From an uncultured Clostridia bacterium (GTDB taxonomy: Bacteria > Bacillota > Clostridia > TANB77 > CAG-508), in the NCBI GenBank assembly GCA_947623945.1, contig CANQHU010000007.1, positions 1-48,335 on the forward strand: DNA of 48,335 bases, given 5' to 3'. The translations under genes were made by a program, and so were the position numbers. This document shows positions 1 to 8,387 of this stretch, one piece after another. The notes below the pieces were generated by a model that searched no databases, was not told the origin of the DNA, and saw only the letters and a list, made by a program, of their open reading frames with translations. Numbering within the stretch: position 1 is the stretch's first letter; each line of letters opens with the position of its first letter.

Positions 1-1
1 G

Positions 2-1072
2 TTGTTTGTATCAATATCATCATTTACACAATATGCTTTTAAATCTCTTGATTCTTATAAACTAAATTATAATGTTTCTGTTCAGGCACAAGGAAGTAAG
101 AATTATGAATTATTACAAGAAATTGCTAAGCATCCAACTGTAAATTCTTATTCAATAATAAGAATATCCAACGATTTAGATATAAGTGAAACTATAAGTA
201 CATTTCCTAGTGGTTATCCTTTATATACACTAGGAGAGCAAGAATATCAAAAATTTATAACGACTTTAGGATTAAGTTATGAAGATGCTAAGGATAAATT
301 GATATGGCTTACATATAAGGATAAAAATACTTTGTGTTACAAACATTTTGGAGATTTAAAATACGAAAAAGGAGATATCATACGAGGCAAAATAAATAAT
401 CAAATTGTTGATTTAGAAGTAGTCGCATCAACAAGAGATATAAGACCTTTGGGCTTGGGTGATGGTGCTGATTATGGTGCAGTTATAAGTGAAGAATTTT
501 GGAATAAATATAAACTCCATATAGAAGATTATGATTATCTTAATATGTTGATAGATTCAAATAATGCGGATGAATTAACAGAATTTATAATTAATAATTA
601 TTCTACAACAGAATTAACTACTTACAATCAAGCACATTCAGATCAAACTCAAAAAGCAGTATGTACTATGGTATCTATATTTTTATATTTATTAATAATA
701 ATTATTTCATTAGTAGGATTAACAAATATTTTTAATACAATAACAATAAATATGAATTTAAGACAAAAAGAATTTGCAATTTTAAAATCAATAGGAATGA
801 CAAAAAAAGAATTTAATAAAATGATTAGTTTAGAAAGTACCTTTTATGGAATAAAATCATTGGCTATCGGTTTACCATTAGGCATAATGGCATCTTATTT
901 AATATATAAAGTACTTAATACTAGTTTACAAACTAGTTATATCTTCCCAACAATGAGTGTTATTATTTCAATAATAGTAGTATTTATATTACTAAAAGGT
1001 ATTATGAGATATTCATTAAAGAAAATTAATAAGCAAAATATAATTGAAACTATTAGAAATGATAATATATAA
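2..1072 (+). CDS. FtsX/MacB-family ABC permease, C-terminal part
   Basis: Carboxy-terminal part of an ABC-type permease of the FtsX/MacB family. The reading frame is still open at the window edge, so the amino end is missing. Residues 1 to about 215 form a mixed extracytoplasmic domain. Three membrane segments follow (roughly 220-245, 280-305 and 315-335). The loop after the first carries RQKEFAILKSIGMTKKEF, the usual FtsX cytosolic loop that contacts the ATPase. The family exports peptides or handles lipoproteins together with an ATP-binding subunit, which would lie upstream of the window. The gene ends just before a hairpin terminator and is the only plus-strand gene at this end. Whether it belongs to the chromosome or is cargo of the mobile element cannot be decided here. 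Confidence 0.85.
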   Translation: MFVSISSFTQYAFKSLDSYKLNYNVSVQAQGSKNYELLQEIAKHPTVNSYSIIRISNDLDISETISTFPSGYPLYTLGEQEYQKFITTLGLSYEDAKDKLIWLTYKDKNTLCYKHFGDLKYEKGDIIRGKINNQIVDLEVVASTRDIRPLGLGDGADYGAVISEEFWNKYKLHIEDYDYLNMLIDSNNADELTEFIINNYSTTELTTYNQAHSDQTQKAVCTMVSIFLYLLIIIISLVGLTNIFNTITINMNLRQKEFAILKSIGMTKKEFNKMISLESTFYGIKSLAIGLPLGIMASYLIYKVLNTSLQTSYIFPTMSVIISIIVVFILLKGIMRYSLKKINKQNIIETIRNDNI

Positions 1073-1080
1073 AATAAATT

Positions 1081-1106
1081 GGAGCATAGAATTATGCTCC
1101 TTTCTC
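1081..1106 (+). terminator. Intrinsic terminator after the permease gene
   Basis: A perfect 8-bp stem (GGAGCATA/TATGCTCC) with a 4-nt loop follows the permease stop codon by a few bases and is followed by a T-rich tract. On the other strand the same stem overlaps the last codons and stop of the small Spo0E-like gene, so it may serve both converging genes. Confidence 0.7.
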
Positions 1107-1259
1107 AGTTTTTAATTTAGTTTTCATTTTTTCAGCAATATATACATCTAATTTCCTACTTTGCTTTAATATCTCAGAATAATCAGCATTTTCATCAATT
1201 AGTTTTTCAAGTTTAATTCTGTTCTTTATTATAAGTAATGTTATTTTATAATCGTTCAT
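1092..1259 (-). CDS. Spo0E-like aspartyl-phosphate phosphatase (small)
   Basis: A 55-residue protein beginning MNDYKITLLI. The middle reads ILKQSRKLDVYI, which matches the Spo0E-family signature (S-x-x-L-D followed by a helix), after a first helix with basic and acidic residues. Spo0E-family proteins are short helical-hairpin phosphatases that remove phosphate from Spo0A and so delay sporulation. The start is supported by AAGGATG upstream. A TATAAT -10 element lies about 25 bases upstream of the start, and an exact TGTCGAA (Spo0A box consensus) lies just beyond it, consistent with feedback control. It is convergent with the permease gene. The size and signature fit; the phosphatase role is inferred from family. 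Confidence 0.7.
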   Translation of the reverse strand: MNDYKITLLIIKNRIKLEKLIDENADYSEILKQSRKLDVYIAEKMKTKLKTEKGA

Positions 1260-1309
1260 AAAATCACCATCCTTATAATAAAATTATAGCATAATATGTC
1301 TGAAAATGT

Positions 1310-1316
1310 TGTCGAA
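1310..1316 (+). promoter_or_regulatory. Candidate Spo0A box (TGTCGAA)
   Basis: An exact 7-base match to the 0A-box consensus lies upstream of the -10 element (TATAAT on the minus strand) of the Spo0E-like gene. The match is short, but both sequence and position fit. Confidence 0.45.
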
Positions 1317-1336
1317 ATTTGTAATTTATACAAAAC

Positions 1337-1374
1337 AAAAATAGCCTATTCCCATATTGAGAATAGACTATTTT
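1337..1374 (-). terminator. Terminator at the end of the long minus-strand operon
   Basis: Near-perfect inverted repeat (GAATAGRCTATTTT and its complement) with a 9-nt loop directly after the stop of the primase-like gene. On the minus strand the single imperfect pair is G-U and the stem is followed by TTTTTG, so it works best for that direction. Confidence 0.75.
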
Positions 1375-1377
1375 AAT

Positions 1378-2448
1378 TTATGCTACTTTCCTTAATTTAT
1401 AATTTTCAGTAAAATCTTCATCTAATAAATCTTTTACATTTTTAACGCATTTAACATCTAAATTATATCCTAATGGAATTAAGTCTCTAAAAACTCGCCT
1501 TATTATATAATCTAGATTCTCATTTGCACTTGATATTTGTGTTACAAAAATAATATTTTGTACATTAGTTTTCTCTATTTCTTTTAAGATCAAATAAGAA
1601 TTAGTAATTTTTTGAAATGCAATTACTGGAAGCTCTGTAATTTCTTTAATTAAATCCCCCATAATAAAGTTGTCTGTTAAAATTAAATTTGTTGAATTTT
1701 CATTTACATTATTTCTCATTATCCAGTTTTTTGCACTCATCCCATTAATTTTGTTACTACTAGAAAACCATAAATCAGATGTACTAGAAAAAGGCTTATC
1801 TAAGTGTATAGAAAGTCCTTCTATATAGCCATCATTCAAAACAGGTATAAAAAATCCATTCATTCCACTAAAACACCATTTAAAATCTTCTTCTTGATAA
1901 AATCCTGGTGTTCCAGCTAAATTATATTTTCTTGCTAAATTGTTACATATTAATCGTCTCTTTATATATTTTTTAGGTATTGTTCTATATAAATTGTTAT
2001 CAATAGAACTATCTAAAAATCCAATGTTTTTTAAATATCTTCTATGTTGGTTTTCTAATTTTAGCATACTTAAAAAATCTCTATAAATTGTATTTCTAAT
2101 TTTTATGTCTGATAAAATATTAATTGGACTTATCTCAATAGGTGTCTTATCTAATGAAAAACATTCTCTATCTAGTAACTCCTTAAATGCTGTTTTATTA
2201 TCAATTCCTTTCATTTTTGCATATAATCCAACGGAAAAACCTCCAGCGCCACATCTACAACAACAATATTTGTTATTTTGTGCATTTAGACTTAATGTTG
2301 GTATTTTACTGTTTTTATTATATCCACAAAAAGGGCATATTGCCTTGTGTTCATTTCCAACATTTTCAACTATTTCTAAGCATAAATGATATGCTACATT
2401 TAATATATTAATGTGTCTTTGCACCTCTTGAAAATCTAATTTATCCAT
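1378..2448 (-). CDS. CHC2 zinc-finger primase-like protein with Toprim-like domain
   Basis: Primase-like protein for replication or strand processing of the element. Near the amino end it has a DnaG-type zinc-binding motif: CPFCGY, then about 25 residues later CCCRCGAGG (CHC2 family). The second half (TNLILTDNFIMGDLIKEI) resembles the first strand and helix of a Toprim-like fold with loose acidic positions. A start at 2448 (MDKLDFQEV) is preferred: it has AAAGGA upstream and leaves 28 bases after the preceding gene. The longer frame to 2517 would overlap that gene by 41 bases and has no clear ribosome binding site. It is the last gene of the operon. The zinc finger is convincing; the Toprim assignment is tentative. 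Confidence 0.75.
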   Translation of the reverse strand: MDKLDFQEVQRHINILNVAYHLCLEIVENVGNEHKAICPFCGYNKNSKIPTLSLNAQNNKYCCCRCGAGGFSVGLYAKMKGIDNKTAFKELLDRECFSLDKTPIEISPINILSDIKIRNTIYRDFLSMLKLENQHRRYLKNIGFLDSSIDNNLYRTIPKKYIKRRLICNNLARKYNLAGTPGFYQEEDFKWCFSGMNGFFIPVLNDGYIEGLSIHLDKPFSSTSDLWFSSSNKINGMSAKNWIMRNNVNENSTNLILTDNFIMGDLIKEITELPVIAFQKITNSYLILKEIEKTNVQNIIFVTQISSANENLDYIIRRVFRDLIPLGYNLDVKCVKNVKDLLDEDFTENYKLRKVA

Positions 2449-2476
2449 AATTCTACTGTATCCTTTCAAATTTAAT

Positions 2477-2836
2477 TTATACTCTGATCTCGCATATATT
2501 TCTTGTTGCATATACATTCAATAAATATTTTTGTCTTTGTTTGTAATTTGCTTTTATTCTACAATGTTCACAAAGTACCTTATTATTTTTTACCTGCCTT
2601 TTACCACATGAAGTACATAAGCCTAAATTTCTTAATTTATGGTATCTATTTCGACTTCTTATACGATTTTGTTCTCTTTTTTCCTCCTTATGTTTCTTAT
2701 GATAAGCCCTTGCTTCTTCTCTACTTTTAATCATACATACTAAACACAAAGTATGATTTTTTTCTGCAATTTCTTGGCCACATCTTACACAGATATGATG
2801 GCTTTTATAAAATTCATAATTTTTTGTATCACACAT
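2477..2836 (-). CDS. Small double zinc-ribbon protein
   Basis: A 119-residue, strongly basic protein with two cysteine modules: CVRCGQ followed by CLVC near residues 16-35, and CTSCGK followed by CEHC near residues 74-93. They are joined by a long K/E/R-rich helix. The spacing suggests two four-cysteine zinc ribbons, common in small nucleic-acid-binding proteins of phages and conjugative elements. No enzyme motif is present. It lies between an unknown gene and the primase-like gene in the same operon, so a DNA- or RNA-binding accessory role is plausible but unproven. Confidence 0.7.
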   Translation of the reverse strand: MCDTKNYEFYKSHHICVRCGQEIAEKNHTLCLVCMIKSREEARAYHKKHKEEKREQNRIRSRNRYHKLRNLGLCTSCGKRQVKNNKVLCEHCRIKANYKQRQKYLLNVYATRNICEIRV

Positions 2837-2848
2837 AATTTTCTCTCC

Positions 2849-3265
2849 TTATTCAATTAATTTGCCATTAGTATATGGCATTATAGTATTAATATCATTG
2901 AGCAATTTTTCCTTATTTTGCAAATATTCTCTAATAACATCTGCTTGCGAATTGATTGTTTTCTTACCTTTAAATTTATCTGTAAAACTGTCAAAAGAAC
3001 TTGCATAATTTACAAGTTCTTTATTTTTTTCTAAATATATAAACCATAAATATTTATAAAAAGGTGATAAATAATTTATTGATAATTTATGATTGCAAAT
3101 TATTATATAATCTGGCTTTTCGCCTTTTTTTACTTGCTTGTTATTGTATTTCCTTTTACAGTTTTGATAATGATTTTCTATACTATCAAATTTGCCATTA
3201 AAAAATACTTTTGCATATAATGCTGAAAATCTTTTATCTCCTATTGAAGAACATTCTAAAGTCAT
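2849..3265 (-). CDS. Conserved-looking protein of unknown function
   Basis: A 138-residue soluble, basic protein that I do not recognise. It starts MTLECSSIGDKRFSALYA behind a strong AAGGAGG. It contains an aromatic stretch (LSPFYKYLWFIYLEKN) and lysine-rich segments. The carboxy end NGKLIE also occurs near the end of the protein at 4534-4800 (NGKLIENG), which may be chance or a shared short motif. The operon context (primase, methyltransferase, ArdC) suggests a role in DNA handling or host-defence evasion. Confidence 0.6.
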   Translation of the reverse strand: MTLECSSIGDKRFSALYAKVFFNGKFDSIENHYQNCKRKYNNKQVKKGEKPDYIIICNHKLSINYLSPFYKYLWFIYLEKNKELVNYASSFDSFTDKFKGKKTINSQADVIREYLQNKEKLLNDINTIMPYTNGKLIE

Positions 3266-3336
3266 TTTGATAACCTCCTTGTATAATTTTATTGAATCCT
3301 TTTTCCAACTATATTTTGAATTTCGTTATAATACTG

Positions 3337-3624
3337 TCAATTCTTATTATCCAATATTTCTATAATGGCATCTTCTAATTCATAATACTCTGTGCCATAT
3401 ATACAAGATGCATCTTCATTATCTTCTCTATCAACACTTGGTATTTTTATATTTTTTTTTGATAATAAGTTTTCAAATTGTTCTATTATTTGTATTGCTT
3501 TTTCTCTATTATTTTTTCTTTTATTGTTTTTAATTGTAATAGCACTTCTAACAAAAGCTAAAAAGAAAAATAGCAACACAACTAGCACTAACTCTAGTAT
3601 TTTTATTATATTAAAATTAAGCAT
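3337..3624 (-). CDS. Small membrane-anchored protein
   Basis: A 95-residue protein with one amino-terminal membrane segment (about residues 7-28, ILELVLVVLLFFFLAF). A lysine-rich stretch and an acidic tail with SVDREDNEDASC follow. The charge pattern predicts the tail in the cytoplasm. Start supported by AAAGGAAGG. No family recognised. It sits between a methyltransferase gene and an unknown gene of the operon. Confidence 0.6.
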   Translation of the reverse strand: MLNFNIIKILELVLVVLLFFFLAFVRSAITIKNNKRKNNREKAIQIIEQFENLLSKKNIKIPSVDREDNEDASCIYGTEYYELEDAIIEILDNKN

Positions 3625-3639
3625 ATTTTTCCTTCCTTT

Positions 3640-4518
3640 CTATTCAACACACAATATCCATTCATCTTTTACTTTTTGAAAATTAGGATTATTGTTTAGT
3701 GTTTGTCTAATTTTTTCTCTTACATAATTATTGTTTTTTGCTTTTTTAGATTTAACTAAAATATTGTAAATTTCATCAATAGTTGCACTATTTTTTAAGT
3801 ACTGAAGAGTTGCTTGTATCAAGTCTCTCCAAGTAATATTTGTAACATCCATAATATTATTTTTAATTGTACTAGTAGTTTTTACATTAAATACCCATAT
3901 TTTATTTTTTCTAAAAATAAGTAGGTGTTCATGTTTTATTGGAATAAACTCATTATTGTTATAGGCTTTATTATCTGATACACAATTATTTTGAATTTTT
4001 ATAATATGACTTTCTAATTCTCCAAACCACATCATATCTTTTATAATGCTGTAGTATTTACCTTGTTTTCTTACATCTCCGATTAATAAAGCATGTCTAC
4101 CACCATAAAGCAAACAGTGATATATTTTTTCATTTACAATATCTAGTTTTTTTATAAATTCTTCATAAGGCATTTTGTTTGATAAATCATTATTCGAATA
4201 AGAATTTCTTTGATTTGCATAAGATATAATATCCCAATAAGGAGGATGGGAAAATATAAAATCACTACCAGTTGGTATTTCATCTGCTAGTGCATCCCAT
4301 CCGTTATTTAAGTCTAAATGCAAGCTATTATTTATTTCTAATTCTTTTGCAACATCTTTTCCTGTTCCACCACCACTAAAAATTTCAACAAACTTTTTTG
4401 GTTTTGAACTAGGATAATATTGTTTGATTAAATCTCTAATGACATAACCAGAACAATTGCCTCTATATTTTGAATCTCCAAAATTGCCTCTATTAGGATA
4501 ATTAATAACACTTTGCAT
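3640..4518 (-). CDS. DNA N4/N6 methyltransferase with C-terminal helical domain
   Basis: DNA amino-methyltransferase. Residues about 42-56 (VEIFSGGGTGKDVAKE) form the AdoMet-binding motif I, followed by an acidic strand end (LHLDLNNGWD). SHPPYWDI is the catalytic (D/N/S)PPY motif IV. Motif I before motif IV fits the N6-adenine/N4-cytosine class. The last 65 residues (starting ITWRDLIQATLQYL) look like a winged-helix or HARE-HTH-type domain that could give DNA recognition. No cognate endonuclease is nearby, so it is probably an orphan enzyme protecting the element, in line with the adjacent ArdC-like gene. The aspartate of DPPY is replaced by serine, as in some active relatives. Confidence 0.8.
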   Translation of the reverse strand: MQSVINYPNRGNFGDSKYRGNCSGYVIRDLIKQYYPSSKPKKFVEIFSGGGTGKDVAKELEINNSLHLDLNNGWDALADEIPTGSDFIFSHPPYWDIISYANQRNSYSNNDLSNKMPYEEFIKKLDIVNEKIYHCLLYGGRHALLIGDVRKQGKYYSIIKDMMWFGELESHIIKIQNNCVSDNKAYNNNEFIPIKHEHLLIFRKNKIWVFNVKTTSTIKNNIMDVTNITWRDLIQATLQYLKNSATIDEIYNILVKSKKAKNNNYVREKIRQTLNNNPNFQKVKDEWILCVE

Positions 4519-4533
4519 ATTTTTTTCTCCATA

Positions 4534-4800
4534 TTAGCATCTTTTTATAATTCCATTTTCTATTAATTTGCCATTAATTTCATTTTGCAATGTAGGATAA
4601 TCTTTAACTATATTTTTGTATATATCTAGTTCTTGTTTTAATTTATTAAATCCTAATAGTTTTATTTCTAATTCTACTTTTTCAATTTGTTTTTCTATTC
4701 TTCTTGCTGCTGCATTCTTGTCTATTTCTAAATATTCCATTCTAGTTTTTTGGAGTTCTTCTATTTTATCGTATAATATATCTAATTTTTTTTTGTGCAT
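4534..4800 (-). CDS. Small coiled-coil protein
   Basis: An 88-residue, almost entirely helical and highly charged protein (MHKKKLDILYDKIEELQK at the start) with heptad-like spacing over residues 5-60. The start at 4800 is chosen because AAAGGAG lies just upstream; an in-frame TTG at 4818 would place that site inside the gene. No family recognised. It sits between the ArdC-like gene and the methyltransferase gene. Confidence 0.6.
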   Translation of the reverse strand: MHKKKLDILYDKIEELQKTRMEYLEIDKNAAARRIEKQIEKVELEIKLLGFNKLKQELDIYKNIVKDYPTLQNEINGKLIENGIIKRC

Positions 4801-4820
4801 TTTATTTTCTCCTTTCAAAT

Positions 4821-5672
4821 TTATGCTGCCATTTTTATATTTTGTAGTTCATAATTCTCTATATTTTCTATAAATTTATTAGCACATTTTTGTATTTTGT
4901 TGCCTAGTTCTATAACAGTTTTTGGTTCGCCTTTAGCCCATTTAAGAATATAATTAAAACTACATTGAGAAGTGTCTAATCCAAAATGATCTGCTACAAT
5001 GTAGGCTATTGATTCTACAAATACTTCAGATAAGTCTCTGTCGGTTTTATAATCAAAATCATCATACAATGCGTGTGCAAGTTCATGTAATAATACTGCA
5101 GCTTTGTCATTTGCAGATAATGTGTTTTTTAATACTATCTGCTTTTCACTAGGACTATAATATCCTTTTACTCCACCTGATAATTCTTTTTCTATAATGG
5201 GGAAATCACTAAAAGATTTTAATTTTTCATAAAAATAAGCCTTATCATTACTATTAAGATTTCTACTTTGTAATGGCAATGGCTCTCCTTCAGTTTGTGA
5301 AATATCATAAACAAATACATATCTATATGAATTATATTCTATTGTTTGTATTTCTTCTGTTTCTTCACCTTCTACAATTTTTTTAACTTTTTTATCATAT
5401 TTTCGTGGAATAGGTGCTATAATCCATATTCTTTTTGAACTTTTTATAGGTTGTCTTTTTAATTTAAGCCATTTTGATTTTCCTGCAACTTTTGTAGCAT
5501 CAGGAAATTGACTAAAAATTAAAATAAGGTTATTAAAACTATAACCTCTAAAATTTTTTTGAAACTTTAAAAATTTTTCATATTCTCCGTTATTAACTAT
5601 TTCTTGCAATTTATTTGTAATATTCTCAAATATCTCTTTAGTTTTATTATTATAATTTGTTTTTTTATACAT
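4821..5672 (-). CDS. ArdC-like antirestriction protein (ssDNA-binding plus metalloprotease fold)
   Basis: ArdC-family protein, which in conjugative elements protects incoming single-stranded DNA from host restriction. Residues 1-150 match the N-terminal ssDNA-binding domain (YSFNNLILIFSQFPDATKVA, then WLKLKRQPIKSSKRIWI). The second half has the zinc metalloprotease motif LLHELAHALY (HExxH) followed by a conserved acidic helix (LSEVFVESIAYIVADHFGLD), as in the ImmA/IrrE-like fold. Length (283 residues) is normal. Start at 5672 has GGAGG six bases upstream. It neighbours a DNA methyltransferase and the PcfJ/PcfK pair, a usual grouping in Gram-positive conjugative elements. Confidence 0.85.
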   Translation of the reverse strand: MYKKTNYNNKTKEIFENITNKLQEIVNNGEYEKFLKFQKNFRGYSFNNLILIFSQFPDATKVAGKSKWLKLKRQPIKSSKRIWIIAPIPRKYDKKVKKIVEGEETEEIQTIEYNSYRYVFVYDISQTEGEPLPLQSRNLNSNDKAYFYEKLKSFSDFPIIEKELSGGVKGYYSPSEKQIVLKNTLSANDKAAVLLHELAHALYDDFDYKTDRDLSEVFVESIAYIVADHFGLDTSQCSFNYILKWAKGEPKTVIELGNKIQKCANKFIENIENYELQNIKMAA

Positions 5673-5684
5673 TTTTCCTCCATT

Positions 5685-7256
5685 CTATGCAACCATTTGT
5701 GTAAGGTCGTATTTTTCAATTTTGACTTGAGTTTTATTTTTAATTTTTTCTTTTTGATCAGTAAACTTTCTAAATCCAATCCATTTATCTATAAATGTAA
5801 GTTGTTCATTGGTAAAATTTCTATTGTGATGTGCTAATTCTTTTTGTACGATATGTCCGTTTCTATATTCAAGTGTTATAAATGACTTTGTAACATCTTT
5901 TAATTTTCTAACAAAAAATATTTCTGTTTTGCCTTCTATATAAGGATTAAGATACACATATCCTACACAATTTTCTTGCTGGATTCCTTCATCTTTCATA
6001 CTATCAATACTTGGTGCAGGAAATATAATATATTTATCATCTGAATAAGTATATTTTGACAATTCTAAATATCTTATATAGGCCTTGAATTGTGTATTCA
6101 TATCCTCTATAACTTTAATTTTGTTTTGCATTTTATCGTGTCTAGCAATTAAATTGCGTGGAAATAAATCTTTTTTAGATTTATAATTGTAAGAAAGTTT
6201 TTTTGCCATATCTAAATAATCTTTATAGATGTTCAAATTGTTTAATCCTTTTGTGTATTGCATAAGTTTTTTTAACGGAACATTTTTACTAATATCTTTT
6301 ATAAGTTCCATATTATAATAGTTAAGTTCTAAACCTGATTTTATAAAGTCATCAAACACCTTATTTTTTATTAAAAATCGTATATAATTAATATTGGTAT
6401 TACTGAATCTTTGAATTAGCTTTTTATCGGCTTTTTGAAATAGTTGTAATAACATTAGTTCTTTATATGAAACATCATTATCTTGCATAAATTTTAAAAA
6501 ACTTTTAGGCACTCTAAATCTTTTGTAAAAACTACCATTTCTATTTAATGTTTTAGAATAAAAACATAAGTTGTATAATTTCATATTCCATAGCAGTTCA
6601 AAACTCTCATAAGCAGCAAATTCCAATACATCTAAATAGTTATATCTACAATATGCAAATTTTTTCATAAATTCTTCAATGGGAGCATATTCCATAATTG
6701 TACCTTTTACTAATCTCTTTTTGTTATATGGATATGTAGGATGATCTGTTAAAAATTTATGTCCTTTATATGTATACCAATTAAGTTGTTTATAACCATG
6801 ATACACATACATAACTCCAAACATATTAATATAAACATTATTGCCTAAAAATCTACCAATACCAGGTAATATTCTCGCATATTCTATGCAACTTCTTTTT
6901 ATTTTTTTCTTGTTTTCTTCAAAGTAAGAATATATTTCAAATATTCTTATAATAATTTGTTTATTCATTCTCTGTACTAATACAATAGGTTGTATAAATG
7001 ATTGTCTATAATAATTTATTCCATATACACACGACATTTTATGGCAATGAGGACATTCTATATAATCTCGTACTTTTATAGTTTTATCAGTAAAATATTT
7101 ATTACAGTTAGTACAATATAATTTTTTCTTTGCTTTGTCCTTTATAATAAGATGATGCCCTTTAGAATTTTCCTTTATAAATTCGTCCCAATGTTTCGGA
7201 AGTTTGCATTTTCTGTCAATTTTACTCATTAATTCATCAATTTCTTCTTGTTTCAT
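5685..7256 (-). CDS. pcfJ: PcfJ-like conjugation accessory protein
   Basis: Large protein (523 residues) of the PcfJ family, named after pCF10 and found in Firmicute conjugative elements next to PcfK; its biochemical role is unclear. Residues about 40-85 hold a zinc ribbon (CTNCNKYF and CPHCHK). The family-defining region is near the carboxy end: MKDEGIQQENCVGYV, a strand pair with FFVRKL, and ITLEYRNGHIVQKELAHHN. The start overlaps the stop of the PcfK gene by 4 bases, indicating translational coupling. Confidence 0.8.
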   Translation of the reverse strand: MKQEEIDELMSKIDRKCKLPKHWDEFIKENSKGHHLIIKDKAKKKLYCTNCNKYFTDKTIKVRDYIECPHCHKMSCVYGINYYRQSFIQPIVLVQRMNKQIIIRIFEIYSYFEENKKKIKRSCIEYARILPGIGRFLGNNVYINMFGVMYVYHGYKQLNWYTYKGHKFLTDHPTYPYNKKRLVKGTIMEYAPIEEFMKKFAYCRYNYLDVLEFAAYESFELLWNMKLYNLCFYSKTLNRNGSFYKRFRVPKSFLKFMQDNDVSYKELMLLQLFQKADKKLIQRFSNTNINYIRFLIKNKVFDDFIKSGLELNYYNMELIKDISKNVPLKKLMQYTKGLNNLNIYKDYLDMAKKLSYNYKSKKDLFPRNLIARHDKMQNKIKVIEDMNTQFKAYIRYLELSKYTYSDDKYIIFPAPSIDSMKDEGIQQENCVGYVYLNPYIEGKTEIFFVRKLKDVTKSFITLEYRNGHIVQKELAHHNRNFTNEQLTFIDKWIGFRKFTDQKEKIKNKTQVKIEKYDLTQMVA

Positions 7257-7666
7257 TGTATTGCACCTCCAAAAAGTGATAATTGAGAAACTTCTTTCTT
7301 TTTTTCAAGTTCTTTTTTTGCTTTTTCTAACGATACTATATTATTTTTAGAATTTTCTTGGATTGAAGTATTTTTCTTAGTTTCTGCTTTCTTTACAGGT
7401 TCATTAATTCCTAAAAACTTGTCTGGTAAAGAAAAATACATAATAGCCCAAGCATATACAACTTCATTTGTAATATAATTCCAGCCATTTCTAAGATGTT
7501 TAGTCCCTTTTTCTCTAATAAATTTACACATTCCTTCAATTGTTTTATTTTCTTGTAAGTATTTTTGCTCCATATCTTCGCGTGTTATGAGATAATCAAC
7601 AGTTTGTTTTAAAGCCATATCTTCTTGATCTTTGACTTGTTCTTTTAATCTTTCAAAACCATTCAT
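7253..7666 (-). CDS. pcfK: PcfK-like protein
   Basis: A 137-residue protein matching the PcfK family: an amino-terminal helix (MNGFERLKEQVKDQEDMALK), a central segment with EGMCKFIREKGTK and NGWNYITNEVVYAWAIMYF, then a lysine-rich linker and a short hydrophobic end (SQLSLFGG) that could be a clamp-binding or docking motif. It overlaps both neighbours by 4 bases, so the three genes are translated as a coupled set. Function is unknown beyond its constant association with PcfJ. Confidence 0.75.
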   Translation of the reverse strand: MNGFERLKEQVKDQEDMALKQTVDYLITREDMEQKYLQENKTIEGMCKFIREKGTKHLRNGWNYITNEVVYAWAIMYFSLPDKFLGINEPVKKAETKKNTSIQENSKNNIVSLEKAKKELEKKKEVSQLSLFGGAIQ

Positions 7667-8070
7667 TTGCTTGTTTCTCCTTTCACTTGTTTAAAACGCT
7701 TAAACAAGTCATTTTCTTCTTTTTCACTTTGCATATATAACTTGTAGTTATTTAAACCATATTTTTTTATTTTATTTTGTTTTTCTTCTTGTACTGCTTT
7801 TAATACATTCTCTAGTTCATTAAAATCATAAAAGTAACAAATAAGGCCATTTTTTAAAATGACCTTATCTCCTTCATAATTTTTAATTATATTAAATCTA
7901 TACCTATATTTCTTTTTGCCTGGATGATCTGCTATCCTAATGCCACAAGCCACTCCATAGTCAAGTTTTAGGTATATTGAACTTGTAGAATGTGCGTTGT
8001 ATCGATGCACTATAAAGCCCATATTTAATAGTGATTTTATCAGAGTATCTGCCATATTGTTACTATCCAT
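7663..8070 (-). CDS. Unknown protein coupled to pcfK
   Basis: A 135-residue soluble protein without recognised family. The core reads YLKLDYGVACGIRIADHPG, followed by a strand-rich segment (KYRYRFNIIKNYEG) and a basic helical tail. The pattern suggests a small alpha/beta domain. Its start shares one base with the stop of the upstream gene and its stop overlaps pcfK by 4 bases, so it is certainly part of the operon. Confidence 0.65.
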   Translation of the reverse strand: MDSNNMADTLIKSLLNMGFIVHRYNAHSTSSIYLKLDYGVACGIRIADHPGKKKYRYRFNIIKNYEGDKVILKNGLICYFYDFNELENVLKAVQEEKQNKIKKYGLNNYKLYMQSEKEENDLFKRFKQVKGETSK

Positions 8071-8351
8071 TATGCAGCCTCTTTCATAATTTGATTATTT
8101 TGTAAATATTCTTCTTTATTGATTTTATCAGTGATTAATTTTAAATATGGTTTAATAAAATCTATTTTATCTTCAGGAATATTAATTTCAGATACCCTTG
8201 CAATTTTATCTCCATTGCTTGTTGGTGCAATTACTAAATCGCCTACTTCTACATCTGTTGCAACATAATAACTATATGCCTTTCCGCTAAATGTTTTAGG
8301 CTCAAATTTATCTTCGTATTTTACTGATATAATATTTGTTTTTGTTTCCAT
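8070..8351 (-). CDS. Small beta-rich protein resembling a PriA-type N-terminal fold
   Basis: A 93-residue protein. The segment YYVATDVEVGDLVIAPTSNG followed by KIARVSEI resembles the DNA-binding domain of PriA, where a hydrophobic strand pair brackets a G-D-x-V turn. This is similarity by eye only; other small beta-barrels would also fit. It is preceded by GAAAGGAG and overlaps the next gene by one base. The DNA-processing operon context is compatible with a DNA-end-binding role. Confidence 0.5.
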   Translation of the reverse strand: METKTNIISVKYEDKFEPKTFSGKAYSYYVATDVEVGDLVIAPTSNGDKIARVSEINIPEDKIDFIKPYLKLITDKINKEEYLQNNQIMKEAA

Positions 8352-8387
8352 ATTTTATACTCCTTTCATATTCTAACTATATTTTTA

